The notes below the pieces were generated by a model that was not told the origin of the DNA, ran no database searches, and saw nothing but the letters and a program-made list of their open reading frames with translations. The position numbers and the translations under genes were made by a program. A DNA stretch of 64,000 bases from DLAJ01 sp023663615 (GTDB taxonomy: Bacteria; Bacillota; Clostridia; Lachnospirales; Lachnospiraceae): assembly GCA_023663615.1 (NCBI GenBank), contig JAMPHA010000007.1, positions 1-64,000 of the forward strand. Direction: 5' to 3'. Below, one piece after another: positions 61,099 through 64,000 of the stretch; positions within the stretch are counted from its first letter, which is position 1, and the number at the start of each line of letters is the position of its first letter.

Positions 61099-61791
61099 AT
61101 GTCAGAAAAAGTGTTAAGCATTTTTATAGATGAATCCGGCGATTTTGGACCATATGATTTTCGCGCGCCTTTTTATTTGGTCGCAATGGTCTTTCATGAG
61201 CAGGATTATGATGTCAAAAAGAATATTTCGGACCTTGAAAGTCATTTAAAAAATCTCGGATACAAGCAGCATGCGATTCATACAGGACCATTGATCCGCC
61301 GGGAATCCATTTATAAAAATGACTTGATGGAAGAGCGTAAGCGGTTGTTCAACACGCTGTTTCATTTTGTAAGAAAGTTGGATTTTCGATATGTCTGTGC
61401 TAAGATCAGAAAAAGCGAATGTGCAGATATGATCATGATGACCGCAAAGCTATCAAAAGTAATTGCGGAGATACTTAGAGACCATCAGGATTATTTTGGA
61501 CAGTTTGCGCAAATTATCATCTATTATGATAATGGGCAGATTGAACTTACCAAAATATTGACGTCTGTTTTTAATACACTTTATGCTCATGTAGAGTTTC
61601 GAAAAGTGAGACCGGTAGATTATAAACTCTTTCAAGTTGCAGATTTAGTCTGCACGATGGAACTTCTTTCTGAAAAGGCAGGTTCCAATTCGTTTTCGAA
61701 ATCGGAAGAGGAATTTTTTCACTCTATTCGCGATTTTAGAAGAAACTACCTAAAACCTTTAGCAGGAAAACGTTTATCATCAGCAAAATAA
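61099..61791 (+). CDS. DUF3800 domain protein
   Basis: 230 residues. The N terminus LSIFIDESGDFGPYDFRAP is the DUF3800 hallmark (acidic pair on strand 1 of an RNase H-like fold). IIYYDNGQIELTKIL and YKLFQVADLVC supply later acidic residues, consistent with metal-dependent nuclease chemistry (inference; the family is uncharacterised). More AT-rich than neighbours. Weak RBS AAAAGGCAGG. Likely an accessory gene, perhaps defence related. Confidence 0.85.
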   Translation: MSEKVLSIFIDESGDFGPYDFRAPFYLVAMVFHEQDYDVKKNISDLESHLKNLGYKQHAIHTGPLIRRESIYKNDLMEERKRLFNTLFHFVRKLDFRYVCAKIRKSECADMIMMTAKLSKVIAEILRDHQDYFGQFAQIIIYYDNGQIELTKILTSVFNTLYAHVEFRKVRPVDYKLFQVADLVCTMELLSEKAGSNSFSKSEEEFFHSIRDFRRNYLKPLAGKRLSSAK

Positions 61792-61820
61792 GAGTTTGGC
61801 GTCAGCCAAACTCTTATTTT
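61785..61820. terminator. Bidirectional terminator between DUF3800 and DUF6062
   Basis: Perfect 16-bp stem with GTCA loop (61785-61800 with 61805-61820). Each arm contains one gene's stop codon, so both convergent genes share it. A-runs on one side and T-runs on the other serve both directions. Confidence 0.9.
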
Positions 61821-62575
61821 GCCTGCCGGTAAACCGCATCGGCGGGATAGCCGCCCTTTAATTTCTGCATACAGCGCTGCACGGCGTCCTTGGAGTCTTT
61901 CCAGTCGTCGTCCTTATGCAGATAGTCAAATTTCTCGATCAGCCAGTTGATGTCCTCCTGAAGCCGCTCCATATTTTTGTTCATCAGCGAAAAAAGCACG
62001 GGAAAGAACTCGGATTTTTCTCTGTCCGAAAGCGTTTGATCCGCCGCGGCGCAAAGGTCGCCGAAATGCGTTAAGCAGAAGCCCTTGCTCTTTTCAAACA
62101 TTGCCTTGAAATCGGGATCATGCCGGTACATATGGAAAAACGTGTCCAGATAACGTGTATACATCTCGGCGAAGCGGTTGCAGATGTAACAGGAATGCTC
62201 GCGTTTTTGCACCCATTCGCTGACGGAATTGCCTGCGGCGGATGATTTTTTTATTTTATTGACCAGAGAAGTCTTACCGGGCGTAAAGCTCTTTGTCTGC
62301 TGTTCTAATTCCTTGCGCATCTGCATGTAATGCGTCTTTAAGATCCAGCCGTTGCCGAGCGTGTTTCCGTAATCGAACATTTTCTTAAAATGCGTGCGGC
62401 AGAAACCCGCGCGGTCCGTGTCTGCGCGGACGTCGCTCTCCATATAGGAAGCGCCGGAACCGAGCACAAAATCCAAAAGATCCTGCTCGACGTTCCGTTC
62501 AATAAAGCAGAACGGACACTCATCATTTGCGTGAAACGCGTCGTTTAAGGGAATCGTGTATAATTGTTCTTTCAT
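61814..62575 (-). CDS. DUF6062 family protein
   Basis: ATG 62575 follows GAAAGGAGC; 253 residues. LNDAFHANDECPFCFIERNV at the start and SCYICNRFAEMYTRYLDTFF in the middle carry CxxC pairs. Each is followed by a (F/L)CxTHF motif (GFCRTHFKKMFDYG, GFCLTHFGDL), so two homologous metal-binding repeats are evident. Helical otherwise. Function unknown. Confidence 0.88.
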   Translation of the reverse strand: MKEQLYTIPLNDAFHANDECPFCFIERNVEQDLLDFVLGSGASYMESDVRADTDRAGFCRTHFKKMFDYGNTLGNGWILKTHYMQMRKELEQQTKSFTPGKTSLVNKIKKSSAAGNSVSEWVQKREHSCYICNRFAEMYTRYLDTFFHMYRHDPDFKAMFEKSKGFCLTHFGDLCAAADQTLSDREKSEFFPVLFSLMNKNMERLQEDINWLIEKFDYLHKDDDWKDSKDAVQRCMQKLKGGYPADAVYRQAK

Positions 62576-62596
62576 GGATGCTCCTTTCCGGTTGGC

Positions 62597-62632
62597 GCCA
62601 AAAGCCGTGCAAACTGCAGGTAACGTTGATAA
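62597..62632. repeat. Shared intergenic motif, copy 2
   Basis: Counterpart of 27411-27447, here in the leader of the minus-strand DUF6062 gene. In the 365-nt gap 62576-62940, apart from this motif and the promoter at 62821, I see no gene. Confidence 0.55.
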
Positions 62633-62820
62633 GCATGACTTTTGACATTGAATCCTGCGCACATCTGTCTGCGGATATTTTCTATATGTTATTGTAACGC
62701 GCCAAGGCGGATTTCACAAGAAAAATCGTTTCCGCACCCAAACCGTATCCGGAGACGGCCGCATCCTGGGAACCTTATGTCCTCAAAAAGAGCGCCCAAA
62801 AGAGCGCCTTTGCTTTTTTG

Positions 62821-62849
62821 TAGACAAAGCCGGAAAAAACTGTTACTAT
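62821..62849 (+). promoter_or_regulatory. Promoter of the 62941 sensor gene
   Basis: TAGACA, 17 nt, TACTAT with extended TG. Confidence 0.65.
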
Positions 62850-62940
62850 GGTATCAATTGGAAATGTGCGGACGATTTTCTCCGACAGAAGGTCTGCGGT
62901 CGGATTGGAATAAAAAACAGACGGACGGAAAAGAAAAACA

Positions 62941-64000
62941 ATGGTAAATCTTTTAGTTGTGCTTGGAATCATAAGTATTTTTAATATTTACATTGCGATC
63001 GGGTATCTGCTTATGGGAGAGGGAGGAACCAAAGAGCAGAAGCTGATGGGCTATTTTTTGTGCGGTTCTCTGGTGCAGAATGCCGGATACCTGATGGAGC
63101 TGACGGCGAAAAGTCTGGATGTGGCGGTTTTGGCGGTCAAAATAGAATACTTAGGCTCGCTGTTCGTGCCGCTGTTTTATTGCTGGTTCATTTTTAATTA
63201 TTGCTATATCAGGCGGCCGGTGCGGCTGCTCAAACTGGTCGCCGGGATCAACTTCTGCCTGTTGGCGGTCATTTTTACCTGCGAGTATCATACGCTGTAC
63301 TACCGCGAACTTGAATGGATCGCGGGGGATGGGCGTTTTTCTTATCTGGGGATCACGTATGGTCCCTGTTATTTTGTTTTTTTGGTGTGCAGCAGTATCA
63401 TTCCCTATTCGCTGTCGCTGTTTGCGCTGCTTCGCACCGTCCTGCGTTCGAGCGCGGCGACGAAAAGGCGCTACGAGGTCATCATGCTGTTGTCCACGCT
63501 GCCGGTCGTGACGCTTGCCGCCTATGCCTTAAAACTGACCGGCGGATATGATTTTACGCCGGCGACGATGGGGATCGTCCTGGCGATCGTCGTCATTTTG
63601 GTGTGGAGCAGGAGGAATTATGATTTCGTTCATCTGGCGGCGGAGACCGCGATCGCACATATGGGGGACGGCGTGATCTCCCTGGACGACCAGCAGCGGA
63701 TCATCAGCTATAATCAGGCGGCTGCAGGAATTTTCAAAGAGCTGTATACGAGTGCGAAAGGGGATTCGATCGCGGAGATCAAAGAATTCCCGCCGGATAT
63801 TTTGGGAAAAGAAGATAAGCATGAATTTTCGATGGGCGACCGTTTTTATGAGAGCCATGTCCGGCAGATTCCGGACAAAAACGGCAAAACACAAGGGTAT
63901 GTCGTATTGCTGTTGGACATCACGGACACCCGCAATTACATAGATGAGATCAAGCGCGTGCGCGAGCAGGCGGAAAAAGCAAACGCGGCAAAGAGTGAAT
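62941..64000 (+). CDS. Sensor protein with N-terminal 7TM domain and PAS, truncated by window end
   Basis: The frame stays open from ATG 62941 through position 64000 (353 codons, no stop). Seven predicted spans occupy residues 1 to about 225 (VVLGIISIFNIYIAIGYLL onward, ending in an IVLAIVVILVW helix), matching the histidine kinase N-terminal 7TM domain. A PAS domain follows (AETAIAHMGDGVISLDDQQR, RIISYNQAAAGIF, YVVLLLDITDTRNYIDEI), and the last residues REQAEKANAAKSE are the usual lead into a HisKA domain. It is probably a membrane sensor kinase. Confidence 0.85.
   Translation, partial: MVNLLVVLGIISIFNIYIAIGYLLMGEGGTKEQKLMGYFLCGSLVQNAGYLMELTAKSLDVAVLAVKIEYLGSLFVPLFYCWFIFNYCYIRRPVRLLKLVAGINFCLLAVIFTCEYHTLYYRELEWIAGDGRFSYLGITYGPCYFVFLVCSSIIPYSLSLFALLRTVLRSSAATKRRYEVIMLLSTLPVVTLAAYALKLTGGYDFTPATMGIVLAIVVILVWSRRNYDFVHLAAETAIAHMGDGVISLDDQQRIISYNQAAAGIFKELYTSAKGDSIAEIKEFPPDILGKEDKHEFSMGDRFYESHVRQIPDKNGKTQGYVVLLLDITDTRNYIDEIKRVREQAEKANAAKSE

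Overview
The window looks like a chromosomal segment of a spore-forming, moderately GC-rich clostridial Firmicute, most likely a Lachnospiraceae member. The pointers are an alpha/beta-type small acid-soluble spore protein behind a sigma-G-like promoter, a CIRCE-type operator in front of clpB, a tig-clpP-clpX-lon-engB chaperone/protease block, strong AGGAGG or AGAAAGG ribosome binding sites, and DegV, DUF5685, DUF6062 and Rpn-type genes. Genus is not decidable from sequence alone. I saw no rRNA, tRNA or CRISPR array.

Layout. 0.2-2.6 kb: a small Xre regulator, a LytR-CpsA-Psr (LCP) wall-polymer ligase-like protein and a secreted protein. 2.7-17.3 kb: a surface-polysaccharide locus with an ABC-2 exporter (permease 6458-7240, ATPase 7331-8542) and several glycosyltransferases. 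Its 8.6-17.3 kb half is visibly more AT-rich than its surroundings and looks imported. Besides glycosyltransferases it carries a compact, often start/stop-overlapping set: GDPD-like protein, HAD phosphatase/mutase, degenerate nucleotidyltransferase, cupin and intact nucleotidyltransferase. 17.3-23 kb: two Rpn-type nuclease/transposase genes in opposite orientation flank a HAD-containing glycan protein and a VanZ-like gene. Decayed fragments of an Rpn gene and of a VanZ gene lie beside them.

23-30.7 kb: a hypothetical protein, DJ-1/PfpI, a putative metal exporter (ArsP_2-like), DegV, the spore protein, an NMT1-type substrate-binding lipoprotein with a fused permease-ATPase, and a small zinc-ribbon lipoprotein gene split by an apparent one-base frameshift. 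30.7-42 kb: housekeeping tig-clpP-clpX-lon-engB, an AI-2E-type membrane protein, a UgtP/MGD-type glycolipid glycosyltransferase, a PlsY-like acyltransferase, a 34-residue protein and an aldose epimerase. 42-49 kb: a MacB-like fused ABC transporter on the minus strand, a split purine pair (PurO-like IMP cyclohydrolase plus stand-alone AICAR formyltransferase) and a membrane glycerophosphodiesterase. 49-64 kb: a repeat-rich membrane protein, a DUF2185 immunity-like protein, a CDF metal transporter, a hybrid sensor kinase, HrcA-type controlled clpB, a zinc-ribbon membrane protein, DUF5685, a J-domain protein, an orphan structured RNA with its own promoter and terminator just before a DUF3800 gene, DUF6062, and a truncated 7TM-PAS sensor running off the end.

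Two recurrent themes stand out: short hairpins with GAAGAAT/ATTCTTC arms scattered between genes, and in-gene direct repeats inside or beside coding regions (LCP, the 4953 protein, Lon, the AI-2E tail, the 49111 protein). The best candidates for something undescribed are the structured RNA plus DUF3800 pair, and the imported nucleotidyltransferase pair with its HAD/GDPD/cupin partners.
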